DNA of 64,000 nt, from contig NZ_CANMPQ010000001.1 in assembly GCF_947499695.1 (NCBI RefSeq), positions 186,001 through 250,000 on the forward strand, in the 5' to 3' direction. Within the stretch, counting starts at the first letter, position 1. Each line of letters opens with the position of its first letter. This document shows, piece after piece, positions 1-8,697 of this stretch. The translations under genes were made by a program, and so were the position numbers. Under the pieces are notes generated by a model. The model was not told the DNA's origin and did not search any database. It saw only the letters and a list, made by a program, of their open reading frames with translations. The DNA comes from an uncultured Allomuricauda sp. (GTDB lineage Bacteria; Bacteroidota; Bacteroidia; Flavobacteriales; Flavobacteriaceae).

Positions 1-89
1 TCTGCTCCCTTTAAATCAAATTGAATTTTTTGTTTCCACTGTTTTGCAGAAACACCCGGAAATTCATCAAACAGCTCGACCTTACTCAT
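1..89 (-). CDS. Methylmalonyl-CoA mutase small subunit, N-terminal fragment
   Basis: The reading frame starts at an ATG on the minus strand and runs off the left edge, so only about 29 residues are visible (it begins MSKVELFDEFPGVSAKQWKQ and continues to an LKGA motif). This resembles the N-terminus of the beta/small subunit of methylmalonyl-CoA mutase, which pairs with the B12-binding large subunit to interconvert methylmalonyl-CoA and succinyl-CoA. The start overlaps the end of the upstream divIC gene by 8 bases, suggesting translational coupling. The acyl-CoA carboxylase genes at 1.2-4.7 kb would provide its substrate. The call rests on a short stretch and on context. Confidence 0.6.
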   Translation of the reverse strand, partial: MSKVELFDEFPGVSAKQWKQKIQFDLKGA

Positions 90-414
90 GCTTTTTGGTT
101 TTTAGGCTGTCTTCATATTCGATCAAGAAAATTTCTTCGTTCTCCTTCTTCATATAAAACTTCTCTCGAGCAAATTTTTCCAGCTCACCTTGATCCGATA
201 GTTTTTCCAAGATTTCTTTGTCTTTAGCTATTTCTTCTTGAAGAAATTCCTGTTGTTTTTTCAACTTTTGAATTTCGCTTCGAAGCTCCAAATGAATCAT
301 CAAGGAATTGGTGTCAAAAAAAGCCATCCAAATGACAAAAACAGTTAGCACAAGAACATAAATGTTCTTCATGAACTTGAACCATTTTTTATTTCTCAGC
401 TCTTTCAATCCCAT
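82..414 (-). CDS. Septum formation initiator family protein (DivIC/FtsB-like)
   Basis: A 110-residue single-pass membrane protein. Basic residues at the N-terminus precede one hydrophobic segment (about residues 17-37), then a charged heptad-like region rich in Leu, Glu and Lys (about 43-80) typical of the DivIC/FtsB coiled coil. This family bridges FtsL and FtsQ/DivIB in the divisome and helps activate septal peptidoglycan synthesis. It lies 1 base downstream of udk and overlaps the mutase gene, so the three are probably co-transcribed. The order udk-divIC-mutase is, to my knowledge, common in Flavobacteriaceae. Confidence 0.85.
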   Translation of the reverse strand: MGLKELRNKKWFKFMKNIYVLVLTVFVIWMAFFDTNSLMIHLELRSEIQKLKKQQEFLQEEIAKDKEILEKLSDQGELEKFAREKFYMKKENEEIFLIEYEDSLKTKKHE

Positions 415-415
415 T

Positions 416-1024
416 TTAGTTCAACCTGTCATTTATAATGGTGCGCACCATATCCACAGCCACAGTATTGTAATGGTTGTTGGGGATGATGATGTCAGCG
501 AATTCTTTTGAGGGCTCTATAAATTGTTGGTGCATGGGCTTTACAGCCGTTTGATATCGGGTCAATACTTTTTCTAAATCATGCCCGCGCTCACGGATAT
601 CTCTTTGCAACCTTCGAATTAGGCGCTCATCAGAATCGGCATGTACATAAATTTTGATGTCGAACATTTCTCTGAGTTTTGCGTTGCTCAACACCAGGAT
701 CCCCTCAACGATCATTACCTTTCTTGGTTCGGTTAGAATAGTATCCTGTAAGCGGTTTTCTTCAACAAAAGAATAGATGGGTTTCTGGATAGACTTGTTC
801 TGCTTCAATTCTTCCAAGTGAGAAATCAGTAAATCAAAATCTATGGAATTTGGATGATCAAAATTAATTGCCCCTCTTTCTTCCTTGGTCAAATGGGAAA
901 GATCTTTGTAATATGAGTCTTGTGAGATCACACCGACTTCATTTTCTGGTAGTTGATCTACAATTTGATTTACAACGGTGGTTTTTCCGCATCCAGTACC
1001 TCCCGCAATCCCCAATATAAGCAT
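416..1024 (-). CDS. udk: Uridine kinase
   Basis: A 202-residue cytoplasmic kinase of the pyrimidine salvage pathway that phosphorylates uridine and cytidine with ATP or GTP. A P-loop (GIAGGTGCGKTT, about residues 5-16) lies at the very N-terminus. The later SQDSYYKDL, FDHPNSIDFD and RRLQRDIRERG stretches are characteristic of Udk. An in-frame ATG ten codons upstream (1054) exists, but I prefer 1024: the P-loop then sits at the usual distance from the start, and a good Bacteroidota-type promoter (1042-1071) would lie inside the longer frame. It is first gene of the udk-divIC-mutase run. Confidence 0.93.
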   Translation of the reverse strand: MLILGIAGGTGCGKTTVVNQIVDQLPENEVGVISQDSYYKDLSHLTKEERGAINFDHPNSIDFDLLISHLEELKQNKSIQKPIYSFVEENRLQDTILTEPRKVMIVEGILVLSNAKLREMFDIKIYVHADSDERLIRRLQRDIRERGHDLEKVLTRYQTAVKPMHQQFIEPSKEFADIIIPNNHYNTVAVDMVRTIINDRLN

Positions 1025-1041
1025 GGTGATAATTTTAGTTC

Positions 1042-1071
1042 CAAAAGTAAGCATTTGATAAGATTTCCAAA
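1042..1071 (-). promoter_or_regulatory. Candidate Bacteroidota-type promoter for udk
   Basis: On the minus strand TTTG (1071-1068), an 18-base spacer and TACTTTTG (1049-1042) match the -33 TTTG / -7 TAnnTTTG consensus of the Bacteroidota sigma factor. The ATG at 1024 follows 17 bases later. This is a pattern match only. Confidence 0.5.
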
Positions 1072-1202
1072 CTACTATTCTTGATGCATAGTTACGCAGC
1101 TAAAGTTCAATACGGAATGATTATTATCATAATCCAATAAAGTTTATGAGACTAGTTTTGTGTGGCATTGTAGCATTAACCTTATATTTATATGGGTAAC
1201 CT

Positions 1203-1703
1203 ATGGGAACAATTTTTATGGAAAAATCATACATGGTTCAGGTTAGGGAAGACTTTGATTTTAAGTTGTCGGAGGACAATATTTCTGAACTGGATATTCT
1301 TAAAACAGGAAGCAATACCTTCCACATTCTAAAAAATGGAGCTTCATACAAAGTGTCGATTTCCGATGCTGATTTTGGTAAAAGAAGGTACTTGGTAAAA
1401 GTAAACGGAGACGAATACGAGGTTTCAATAGGCACTCCATTGGATGAGCTTATTAAAAATATGGGTTTTGCATCAAATGGTTCAAAAAATATTGACTCCA
1501 TCGAGGCTCCTATGCCAGGCCTTATTTTGGATATTTCAGTTAAGGAGGGTGAAGAAGTTGCAGAAGACCAACAGCTATTGGTACTTGAGGCTATGAAGAT
1601 GGAAAACATCATTACTTCACCACGAAGCGGAGTGATTAAAAAAGTCGCTGTCAAGCAAGGTGAAGCCGTGGACAAGAAGCAATTGCTAATAGAATTTCAA
1701 TAG
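1203..1703 (+). CDS. Biotin carboxyl carrier protein with BT-like N-terminal region (acyl-CoA carboxylase)
   Basis: A 166-residue protein ending in a biotinyl/lipoyl domain (about residues 95-166). The biotin-accepting Lys is in the EAMKM motif near residue 132, preceded by the EAPMPGLI hairpin. The N-terminal ~85 residues resemble the BT (biotin carboxylase-transferase bridging) region found in alpha subunits of propionyl/methylcrotonyl-CoA carboxylases, so this looks like the C-terminal part of a split alpha subunit. It is followed 8 bases later by a biotin carboxylase and then a carboxyltransferase, forming a three-gene operon. An internal ATG at 1218 is an equally plausible start. Confidence 0.85.
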   Translation: MGTIFMEKSYMVQVREDFDFKLSEDNISELDILKTGSNTFHILKNGASYKVSISDADFGKRRYLVKVNGDEYEVSIGTPLDELIKNMGFASNGSKNIDSIEAPMPGLILDISVKEGEEVAEDQQLLVLEAMKMENIITSPRSGVIKKVAVKQGEAVDKKQLLIEFQ

Positions 1704-1711
1704 AAAGGAAT

Positions 1712-3154
1712 ATGAAAAAAATATTAGTGGCCAACAGAGGTGAAATTGCTCTTAGGGTAATGAAAACCGCTAAAAAAATGGGAATAAGTACGGTGGCCGT
1801 ATTCTCTGAAGTAGATAGAAATGCCCCACATGTGCGATTTGCAGATGAAGCGGTATGCATTGGCAAAGCACCATCCAATAAATCCTATTTGCTAGGGGAC
1901 AAAATCATTAAAGTAGCCAAGGAATTAAATGTTGATGGAATACATCCCGGATATGGCTTTTTAAGCGAGAATGCTGACTTTGCTGAAGCCGTTGAAAAAA
2001 ACGGTCTGACGTTCATAGGCCCAAAGTCTAACGCTATTCGGATTATGGGAAGCAAGCTAATGGCCAAAGAAGCGGTTAAGGCATATAAAATTCCCATGGT
2101 TCCCGGAATCGACGAAGCTATTAGCGATGTTTCAAAAGCACAGGAAATTGCCAATGAAATAGGATATCCCATTTTAGTAAAAGCTTCTGCCGGTGGCGGA
2201 GGAAAAGGTATGCGGATTGTCGAAAAGGAGAAGGATTTGGAATCTCAAATGGAACGAGCCATAAGTGAGGCCACCTCGGCCTTTGGCGACGGTTCGGTTT
2301 TTTTGGAAAAATATGTTACTTCCCCAAGGCATATCGAAATACAGGTGATGGCAGATACCCATGGCAATGTACTTCACTTTTTTGAGCGTGAATGCAGCAT
2401 TCAACGACGACACCAAAAAGTGGTTGAAGAAGCACCTTCTTCTATTTTGACGCCTAAACTACGGGAGGAAATGGGAGTGGCTGCTACCATGGTTGCCAAA
2501 GCATGTGACTATGTGGGGGCAGGCACTGTGGAATTTTTAATGGATGCTGATCTCAATTTCTATTTTTTGGAAATGAATACCCGTTTGCAAGTAGAGCACC
2601 CGGTCACAGAATTGATATCAGGCGTAGATTTGGTAGAACTTCAAATTAAGGTTGCAAGAGGAGAGAGACTTGCAATAAAACAGGAAGATTTACAAATTAA
2701 AGGGCATGCTGTTGAGCTTCGGGTATATGCCGAAGATCCTTTGAATGATTTTCTTCCGAGTGTGGGAAATTTGGAAACTTACCGACTTCCGGTAGGGGAA
2801 GGTATCAGGGTGGACAATGGCTTCGATGAAGGAATGGATATTCCCATTTATTATGACCCCATGCTTTCAAAATTGATTACCTATGGTAAAACCCGAGAAG
2901 AAGCTATCGAATTGATGCTTGATGCCATTCAGGATTATAAAATCAAGGGAGTACAGACAACCTTGCCTTTTGGCGCTTTTGTTTTTGCCCATGAGGCTTT
3001 CAGATCTGGTAATTTTGACACCCATTTTGTAAAGAATTACTACTCGCCCGAAAAAATCAAAAAGAAGAACGAAAGCGCAGCAGAGATTGCCGCCATGGTT
3101 GCACTGCATCAATATCTTGAGGACAAAACAATAGTACAACTACCCACAAACTAA
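1712..3154 (+). CDS. Biotin carboxylase subunit of acyl-CoA carboxylase
   Basis: A 480-residue biotin carboxylase. It uses ATP and bicarbonate to carboxylate the biotin of the BCCP encoded just upstream. Visible motifs are the N-terminal ILVANRGEIALR, the ATP-grasp glycine loop GGGGKGMR (about 161-168) and the conserved FLEMNTRLQVEHPVTE (about 285-300). Length is slightly above bacterial AccC (~450). It could serve acetyl-CoA carboxylase, but a split BT/BCCP upstream, a PccB-like transferase downstream and a methylmalonyl-CoA mutase gene nearby point to propionyl-CoA or a related acyl-CoA. It ends 5 bases before the transferase gene. Confidence 0.88.
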   Translation: MKKILVANRGEIALRVMKTAKKMGISTVAVFSEVDRNAPHVRFADEAVCIGKAPSNKSYLLGDKIIKVAKELNVDGIHPGYGFLSENADFAEAVEKNGLTFIGPKSNAIRIMGSKLMAKEAVKAYKIPMVPGIDEAISDVSKAQEIANEIGYPILVKASAGGGGKGMRIVEKEKDLESQMERAISEATSAFGDGSVFLEKYVTSPRHIEIQVMADTHGNVLHFFERECSIQRRHQKVVEEAPSSILTPKLREEMGVAATMVAKACDYVGAGTVEFLMDADLNFYFLEMNTRLQVEHPVTELISGVDLVELQIKVARGERLAIKQEDLQIKGHAVELRVYAEDPLNDFLPSVGNLETYRLPVGEGIRVDNGFDEGMDIPIYYDPMLSKLITYGKTREEAIELMLDAIQDYKIKGVQTTLPFGAFVFAHEAFRSGNFDTHFVKNYYSPEKIKKKNESAAEIAAMVALHQYLEDKTIVQLPTN

Positions 3155-3159
3155 CGTAG

Positions 3160-4701
3160 ATGGATTCCAAAATCAAAACATTAAAGGATAAAGTAAACGA
3201 AGCTCATTTGGGTGGAGGTGAAAAACGGATTGCAAAACAACACCAAAAGAAAAAGCTCACAGCTCGGGAACGGGTTCATTATTTATTGGATGAAGGCTCT
3301 TTTGAGGAAATGGGGATTTTGGTTACACATCGAACCACTGATTTTGGAATGGATAAGGAAATCTATTATGGAGACGGTGTTGTTACAGGTTATGGAACCA
3401 TTAACGGTAGATTGGTATACGTATATGCACAAGATTTCACAGTTTTTGGAGGAGCCTTATCCGAAACCCATGCTGAAAAAATCTGTAAAGTGATGGATTT
3501 GGCCATGAAAGTTGGAGCTCCAGTTATAGGATTAAATGATTCGGGCGGCGCAAGGATACAAGAAGGTGTGAAATCCTTGGGGGGTTATGCCGATATTTTT
3601 TACAGAAATGTACAGGCTTCAGGGGTAATCCCTCAAATATCTGCTATCATGGGACCATGCGCAGGCGGAGCCGTATACTCTCCTGCTATGACAGATTTTA
3701 TTGTGATGGTTGAGGAGACAAGCTATATGTTTGTGACAGGTCCAAATGTGGTCAAAACCGTCACCAATGAAGAAGTGACTTCTGAAGAATTGGGCGGCGC
3801 AAGCACACATTCCACAAAATCAGGAGTTGCTCATAAAACTTCAAGCAATGATGCAGCTTGTTTGGATGATATAAAAAAGCTATTGGATTATCTTCCTCAA
3901 AACAACTCAGAAACTCCAAAAATTCGAGAGTATACCTTAGGAGATGAAGTTAGGGATGAACTTTCCGGCATTGTACCGGACAATCCCAACAAGCCTTACG
4001 ACATGCATGATGTGATCAGTGGGATTATTGATACGGATTCATTTTATGAAATCCACAAAGATTATGCAGAAAATATTATTGTTGGATTTGCGCGTTTGGG
4101 TGGAAGAAGCATTGGGATAATAGCCAACCAGCCTATGTTTTTGGCTGGTGTTTTGGGTGTAAAAAGTTCTAGAAAAGCAGCACGCTTTACCCGCTTTTGT
4201 GATGCTTTCAATATCCGGTTATTGGTACTGGTGGATGTTCCAGGGTTTTTACCAGGTACGGACCAAGAGTGGAACGGAATTATCATGCACGGGGCAAAAC
4301 TATTGTATGCGCTTAGTGAAGCCACAGTGCCAAGGGTTACAGTGATTACCAGAAAGGCATATGGAGGAGCTTACGATGTGATGAATTCCAAACATATCGG
4401 CGCCGATTTTAATTTTGCATGGCCCACTGCCGAGATTGCCGTAATGGGGGCGAAAGGAGCCAGTGAGATTATTTTCCGAAGGGAAATAGCTGCCGCAGAT
4501 GATCCAGAGTCCAAACTAAAGGAGAAAGAGTCGGAATATGCCGATAAGTTTGCCAATCCTTACAGAGCGGCGGGCCGTGGATTTATAGATGAAATCATTC
4601 TTCCAAAGAATACAAGACGTAAACTGGTAAAAGCTTTTGCAATGTTGGAGAAAAAGAAAGTACATACTCCTAAAAAGAAGCATGGAAATATACCCCTGTG
4701 A
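3160..4701 (+). CDS. Acyl-CoA carboxylase carboxyltransferase (beta) subunit, propionyl-CoA type
   Basis: A 513-residue carboxyltransferase of the crotonase fold with two halves. The first holds [12 protein letters not shown] and the oxyanion-forming [12 protein letters not shown] (about 165-176); the second holds [10 protein letters not shown] and [11 protein letters not shown]. It transfers the carboxyl group from biotin to an acyl-CoA. The length and arrangement match PccB-type subunits rather than the zinc-containing AccD of acetyl-CoA carboxylase. It is the last gene of the BCCP-carboxylase-transferase operon. Substrate choice (propionyl versus another acyl-CoA) is inferred from context. 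Confidence 0.88.
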   Translation: MDSKIKTLKDKVNEAHLGGGEKRIAKQHQKKKLTARERVHYLLDEGSFEEMGILVTHRTTDFGMDKEIYYGDGVVTGYGTINGRLVYVYAQDFTVFGGALSETHAEKICKVMDLAMKVGAPVIGLNDSGGARIQEGVKSLGGYADIFYRNVQASGVIPQISAIMGPCAGGAVYSPAMTDFIVMVEETSYMFVTGPNVVKTVTNEEVTSEELGGASTHSTKSGVAHKTSSNDAACLDDIKKLLDYLPQNNSETPKIREYTLGDEVRDELSGIVPDNPNKPYDMHDVISGIIDTDSFYEIHKDYAENIIVGFARLGGRSIGIIANQPMFLAGVLGVKSSRKAARFTRFCDAFNIRLLVLVDVPGFLPGTDQEWNGIIMHGAKLLYALSEATVPRVTVITRKAYGGAYDVMNSKHIGADFNFAWPTAEIAVMGAKGASEIIFRREIAAADDPESKLKEKESEYADKFANPYRAAGRGFIDEIILPKNTRRKLVKAFAMLEKKKVHTPKKKHGNIPL

Positions 4702-4781
4702 TTTTCAGAAAGCATAAGAACTATTTATAGTTCCATACTCAAATACCTTTTAAAAAAGTTCACTATCGAAAAGGGTATACG

Positions 4782-4789
4782 TAATTTTG
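4782..4789 (+). promoter_or_regulatory. TAnnTTTG -7 element directly before the MFS gene
   Basis: TAATTTTG matches the -7 consensus and lies only 4 bases before the ATG at 4794, so the transcript would be leaderless or nearly so if this is the promoter. No convincing -33 TTTG is visible. Pattern match only. Confidence 0.35.
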
Positions 4790-4793
4790 CAGC

Positions 4794-6002
4794 ATGCAAA
4801 AAGATACCCAAAAACCCAATTTTGAGTTTATTGCTTTAATGGCCTCATTGATGTCAATCGTGGCCTTGGCTATTGATGCCCTTTTGCCTGCAATTTCTGA
4901 TATAGGAATAGCCATAAATAGCCTTAATCCTACGGATAATCAGTTGTTAGTAACAATGATTTTCTTGGGACTTGGTGTGGGACAGTTGTTCTTCGGGCCA
5001 TTATCGGATTGCTACGGCAGAAAACCAATAGTTTATGTTGGGTTTATTGTTTTTGTGGCGGCAAGTATCATCTGTGTGCTTGCACCATCTTTGGAAATTA
5101 TGATTGTGGGAAGAATTTTGCAAGGAATTGGGCTATCTGCGCCGCGTACTTTGGCAATATCCATTATAAGAGATACCTATAAAGGAGATTATATGGCCAA
5201 GGTGATGTCATTTGTTGTTGCTTTTTTTATTCTAGTGCCTGTGGTAGCGCCGGCAATAGGCAAGGTCATTTTGGATAGTATGGGATGGAAAGCCATCTTC
5301 TACATACAACTTATTTTCGGCCTTTTGGTTTGCATTTGGTTTTGGAAAAGACAACCTGAAACCCTTAAACCGCAATTTAAAATACCGTTTACGCGAAATG
5401 TCTTTGTGGATGGAACAAAAGAGTTTTTGAAATACAAAGAAACCATTGCATATACCCTAATGTCCGGTTTGGTGACAGGAGCTTTTTTGGTTTATCTGAG
5501 TGCAGCCCAGCACGTATTTGAAGATATCTACAATATGAAGGAAGCTTTCCCATATATATTTGCGGGATTGGCAATTTCCATCGGGCTTTCCACATTCCTA
5601 AACGGAACATTGGTGCTACGCTTTGGTATGCGCAAACTTTCGTTCATGGCACTTGTTGCATTTTGTTTAATTGCTTTGTTGTACGCTTTTCTTTTTTGGA
5701 ACTCCCCAAATCCAAACATTTTTGTTTTGGTAGGATTTCTATCGGCACAATTCTTTTGTCTTGGTTTTATGTGGGGGAATTTCAGGTCTATAGCCATGGA
5801 ACCCATTGGTCATATAGCAGGAATTGGAGCAGCAATCAATGGTTTTGTATCCACGTTGTTGGCCATACCGATTGCTACCTTTATTGGAGATTTTGTTGAG
5901 ACCAGCGTTTGGCCTCTTTTTGCTGGTTTATCGATTTGTGGAATAGTATCACTTTTGATTTATGCCATGATACGAAAATCTAGGCCTATCGTTACCGCAT
6001 AA
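4794..6002 (+). CDS. MFS transporter, Bcr/CflA-type drug exporter
   Basis: A 402-residue inner-membrane protein with about 12 hydrophobic segments. The cytoplasmic loop between helices 2 and 3 carries GPLSDCYGRKPI, the MFS motif A in the form typical of the DHA1 Bcr/CflA subfamily. ILQGIGLSAPRTLAISIIRD fits the helix 4-5 region of the same group. Family members export drugs such as bicyclomycin or small metabolites using the proton gradient. It appears monocistronic and converges with anmK, with only 2 bases between the stops. Its substrate cannot be told from sequence. Confidence 0.85.
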   Translation: MQKDTQKPNFEFIALMASLMSIVALAIDALLPAISDIGIAINSLNPTDNQLLVTMIFLGLGVGQLFFGPLSDCYGRKPIVYVGFIVFVAASIICVLAPSLEIMIVGRILQGIGLSAPRTLAISIIRDTYKGDYMAKVMSFVVAFFILVPVVAPAIGKVILDSMGWKAIFYIQLIFGLLVCIWFWKRQPETLKPQFKIPFTRNVFVDGTKEFLKYKETIAYTLMSGLVTGAFLVYLSAAQHVFEDIYNMKEAFPYIFAGLAISIGLSTFLNGTLVLRFGMRKLSFMALVAFCLIALLYAFLFWNSPNPNIFVLVGFLSAQFFCLGFMWGNFRSIAMEPIGHIAGIGAAINGFVSTLLAIPIATFIGDFVETSVWPLFAGLSICGIVSLLIYAMIRKSRPIVTA

Positions 6003-6004
6003 CG

Positions 6005-7081
6005 TTATTCCGGAAAGAAGATCTCACCACTAGATGAATCCTCGATAGCTCCTGTTACAGAGGAAAGCACATTGGTCTTGTTTTCTAAACGGAGTACTCC
6101 CATTAAGGCGAAAACTACCGCTTCTTTAAAGGCAATCAAGGTTTTGTTAGTAACGATGACTTGAATTGATTGACCAAGTTCAGCTTGTAGGGTATCTACA
6201 AAAAATTGATTCAAAGCACCACCACCGGTAACGAATAGTTTGTTTTGGGATTTTATGGCATGTTTGCTCACTTCAATCGCGATCTGTTGGCAATTATGCT
6301 GAATAAATGTGAACAATAAGTCTTGTTCAGAAGCTTCCGATGTCTCAATAATGGGAACGATCTTTTCAGTGAACCATTCATAGCCTGTAGATTTAGGGTA
6401 AGGAAGTTGATAATATTCCAGCGAGTTTAGTTGCTGCATCAATGCTTCATCCAGTTTTCCCGACCGAGCCAATTGTCCATTCTCATCATAATCCAATCCT
6501 ATTTTCTGAGTGATGTAATTGAGTGGCATATTGGCAAGTCCAATATCATAAGCAATACGTTTTCCTTCTTTTTCAAACGACATATTACTAATTCCACCTA
6601 AGTTCAAACAGAAATCATATTCAGAAAATAACAATTGATCTCCTATCGGAACTAATGGCGCACCTTGTCCGTTTAGTGAAACATCTTTGGTTCTAAAATC
6701 ACAAACCACTTGCTGGAGACTTGTATTGGCCAACAATTGCCCATCTCCCAATTGGAATGTAAACCCCTCCTCTGGCTTATGATGCGAAGTATGTCCATGG
6801 CTGGCGATAAAATTAACCTCTAATTGATGCTCCATAATAAAATTCTTTGCTTGTTCTCCCAACCAGACCCCATAATCTTTATGCAATTTGTTATGGTCTT
6901 CCTCGGATAAATAAATGGCATTCTTAAGGGCATCTCTTAACTTATAATCATATGAAATGTCTTTTGTTTTTTCAATGGAAAACTCCCAATGATTATTGGA
7001 TTGCCATAGATGACAGTATGCCAAATCCAAACCATCCAATGAGGTGCCTGACATTAAACCCAAGACTTTATATTTTTTCAT
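6005..7081 (-). CDS. anmK: Anhydro-N-acetylmuramic acid kinase
   Basis: A 358-residue cytoplasmic sugar kinase. AnmK cleaves the 1,6-anhydro ring and phosphorylates anhydroMurNAc to MurNAc-6-phosphate during cell-wall recycling. The hallmark LMSGTSLDGLDLAY lies at residues 9-22, followed by ASHGHTSHH, NLGGISNMS and VTGGGALNQFF, all typical of the ASKHA fold of AnmK. It lies 11 bases downstream of the GH3 gene in a run with an AmpG-like permease and a DigH-like hydrolase. Its product is the substrate of MurQ, encoded at 14.5 kb. Confidence 0.95.
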   Translation of the reverse strand: MKKYKVLGLMSGTSLDGLDLAYCHLWQSNNHWEFSIEKTKDISYDYKLRDALKNAIYLSEEDHNKLHKDYGVWLGEQAKNFIMEHQLEVNFIASHGHTSHHKPEEGFTFQLGDGQLLANTSLQQVVCDFRTKDVSLNGQGAPLVPIGDQLLFSEYDFCLNLGGISNMSFEKEGKRIAYDIGLANMPLNYITQKIGLDYDENGQLARSGKLDEALMQQLNSLEYYQLPYPKSTGYEWFTEKIVPIIETSEASEQDLLFTFIQHNCQQIAIEVSKHAIKSQNKLFVTGGGALNQFFVDTLQAELGQSIQVIVTNKTLIAFKEAVVFALMGVLRLENKTNVLSSVTGAIEDSSSGEIFFPE

Positions 7082-7092
7082 AGGAGCTTTGT

Positions 7093-8697
7093 TTAGATGG
7101 ATTGTAGGGTTTTAAGTTTCACCGGAAGTTTTCCTTTAGCTTTTTGTTGACCTAAAAAATGTTGATACGCCACGTTCTGGAATTCTGGAAAATCCTGATA
7201 TGCTATCACCGTGTTTGAAGATGAGTGCAGTTGCAAAATATCCAGCGCATAAGGGTTTCCAAAAAGATAGATCAGTACATTCTTTTGTTGGATTATTTCA
7301 TTTATGAAGTTCAGTATTTCAGTTTGAAATCCAAATTTATTTTTAGGTTTTACCATAGGAGGGAAGAGTGCCAAAACAACATTTTCATGCTTGGTGATAA
7401 GTTTTTTGATTTCTCCAACGGAATCTAAATCCAATATGTGATGCTCCTTTTCGAATTGCTTTTCAACGGATTTTGAAAAAACATTTCCCTTCTGATTTTC
7501 TACTGACAGATTTAAAAAATTGGACTGCTTTATTTGTTTTACAACGTTAGCACCTTGGTAGAGTTCCGTTATACTTTCTCGGGCCAATTGCTTATTCAAT
7601 TCAGAAGCGTCACACGTTCTTTGAATCTTAATTTCGGATGTATAGGCTTGTTCTTTTAATTCCCAAATCCTTTTGAAACTAGCTTCTATTCTTTCCTCTG
7701 CGTAAGTATTTAAAATGTTCTGAATGCCTTCCCTTGGATGTTCAGAGAAACACATCATGTCCATTCCGGCTGCGAAGGCAGCAGATTCCAAAGTTCCTTT
7801 GATGGGATATTCTTTGGATACAGCATGCATGTTAAGTGCGTCGGAACTGATAACCCCATTAAATTCCAAATTTGTGCGCAAAACATCGGTAATTATTTTG
7901 GATGAGGTGGTCGCCGGGTTTTCTGAACCATCCAGAACAGGGACAGCTAAATGCCCGACCATAACTGCATCAACGCCCTGTTTTATGAGTTCGGAGAAGG
8001 GGTAAAGTTCATTATCCCTCAGTTCTTGCATCGATTTATCGATTACGGGTAAACCCAAGTGAGAATCAGTTGCCGTATCACCGTGTCCAGGAAAATGTTT
8101 GATTGCATTTAAGACACCTGCACTTTTCATGCCTTCTAAATAGGCTTTTCCTTTGGAAAGCACTTTGTGCTTATCATCTCCAAACGACCGATATCCAATT
8201 ACCGGATTTTCCGGGTTGTTGTTAATATCCACTGCTGGAGCTAAATTCCAATGAATACCTGCTTCTCTGCAATCCAAGGCGATTTGCTTTCCAACTTCAA
8301 AAATTAATTGATGGTTCTCTTTAATGGCCCCTAATGTTATGGCATAAGGATATTGATTGGTGTTTTCTATGCGCATGGCCAGGCCCCACTCGGCATCAAT
8401 GGCAACCAATAATGGAAATTGTGCCGCTCGCTGATATCTCGAAATTAATTGCCTTAATCTATCATAACTATGCTCATTGTGAACCACTTTCTTTTTGCCT
8501 TCAAAATTGGTGGCAGCGCTAGCACGGCTATGAAAAAAACATATGGCACCGATTGCATGTGTTCGAAGCAAATCTTCAATTTGTTGTACTTCTTCTTCAG
8601 TGTCATTGATAAAAACTGCAGGCATAAATAATTGCCCAACTTTTTGATCTAAGGCTAGTTTTTCTGAAGCTTCCTTGTATGATAGGAAATTATGCAT
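7093..8697 (-). CDS. Glycoside hydrolase family 3 beta-N-acetylhexosaminidase (NagZ-like)
   Basis: About 534 residues with the GH3 TIM-barrel. Motif KHFPGHGDT (about residues 200-208) contains the His/Asp pair that acts as general acid/base in NagZ-type enzymes. ISSDALNM contains the catalytic Asp nucleophile (about 286). It would remove GlcNAc from muropeptides. It is longer than Gram-negative NagZ (~340 residues) and has an extra C-terminal domain of ~190 residues, as in many Bacteroidota and Firmicutes members. No signal peptide is visible, so it is probably cytoplasmic, receiving sugars from the AmpG-like permease. I chose the ATG at 8697 (8-base overlap with the permease gene); a start at 8724 is also open. 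Confidence 0.88.
   Translation of the reverse strand: MHNFLSYKEASEKLALDQKVGQLFMPAVFINDTEEEVQQIEDLLRTHAIGAICFFHSRASAATNFEGKKKVVHNEHSYDRLRQLISRYQRAAQFPLLVAIDAEWGLAMRIENTNQYPYAITLGAIKENHQLIFEVGKQIALDCREAGIHWNLAPAVDINNNPENPVIGYRSFGDDKHKVLSKGKAYLEGMKSAGVLNAIKHFPGHGDTATDSHLGLPVIDKSMQELRDNELYPFSELIKQGVDAVMVGHLAVPVLDGSENPATTSSKIITDVLRTNLEFNGVISSDALNMHAVSKEYPIKGTLESAAFAAGMDMMCFSEHPREGIQNILNTYAEERIEASFKRIWELKEQAYTSEIKIQRTCDASELNKQLARESITELYQGANVVKQIKQSNFLNLSVENQKGNVFSKSVEKQFEKEHHILDLDSVGEIKKLITKHENVVLALFPPMVKPKNKFGFQTEILNFINEIIQQKNVLIYLFGNPYALDILQLHSSSNTVIAYQDFPEFQNVAYQHFLGQQKAKGKLPVKLKTLQSI

Noticed and set aside
4718..4733. Terminator after the carboxyltransferase gene
   Set aside because: GAACTA/TAGTTC forms only a 6-bp A/T-rich stem without a T run.
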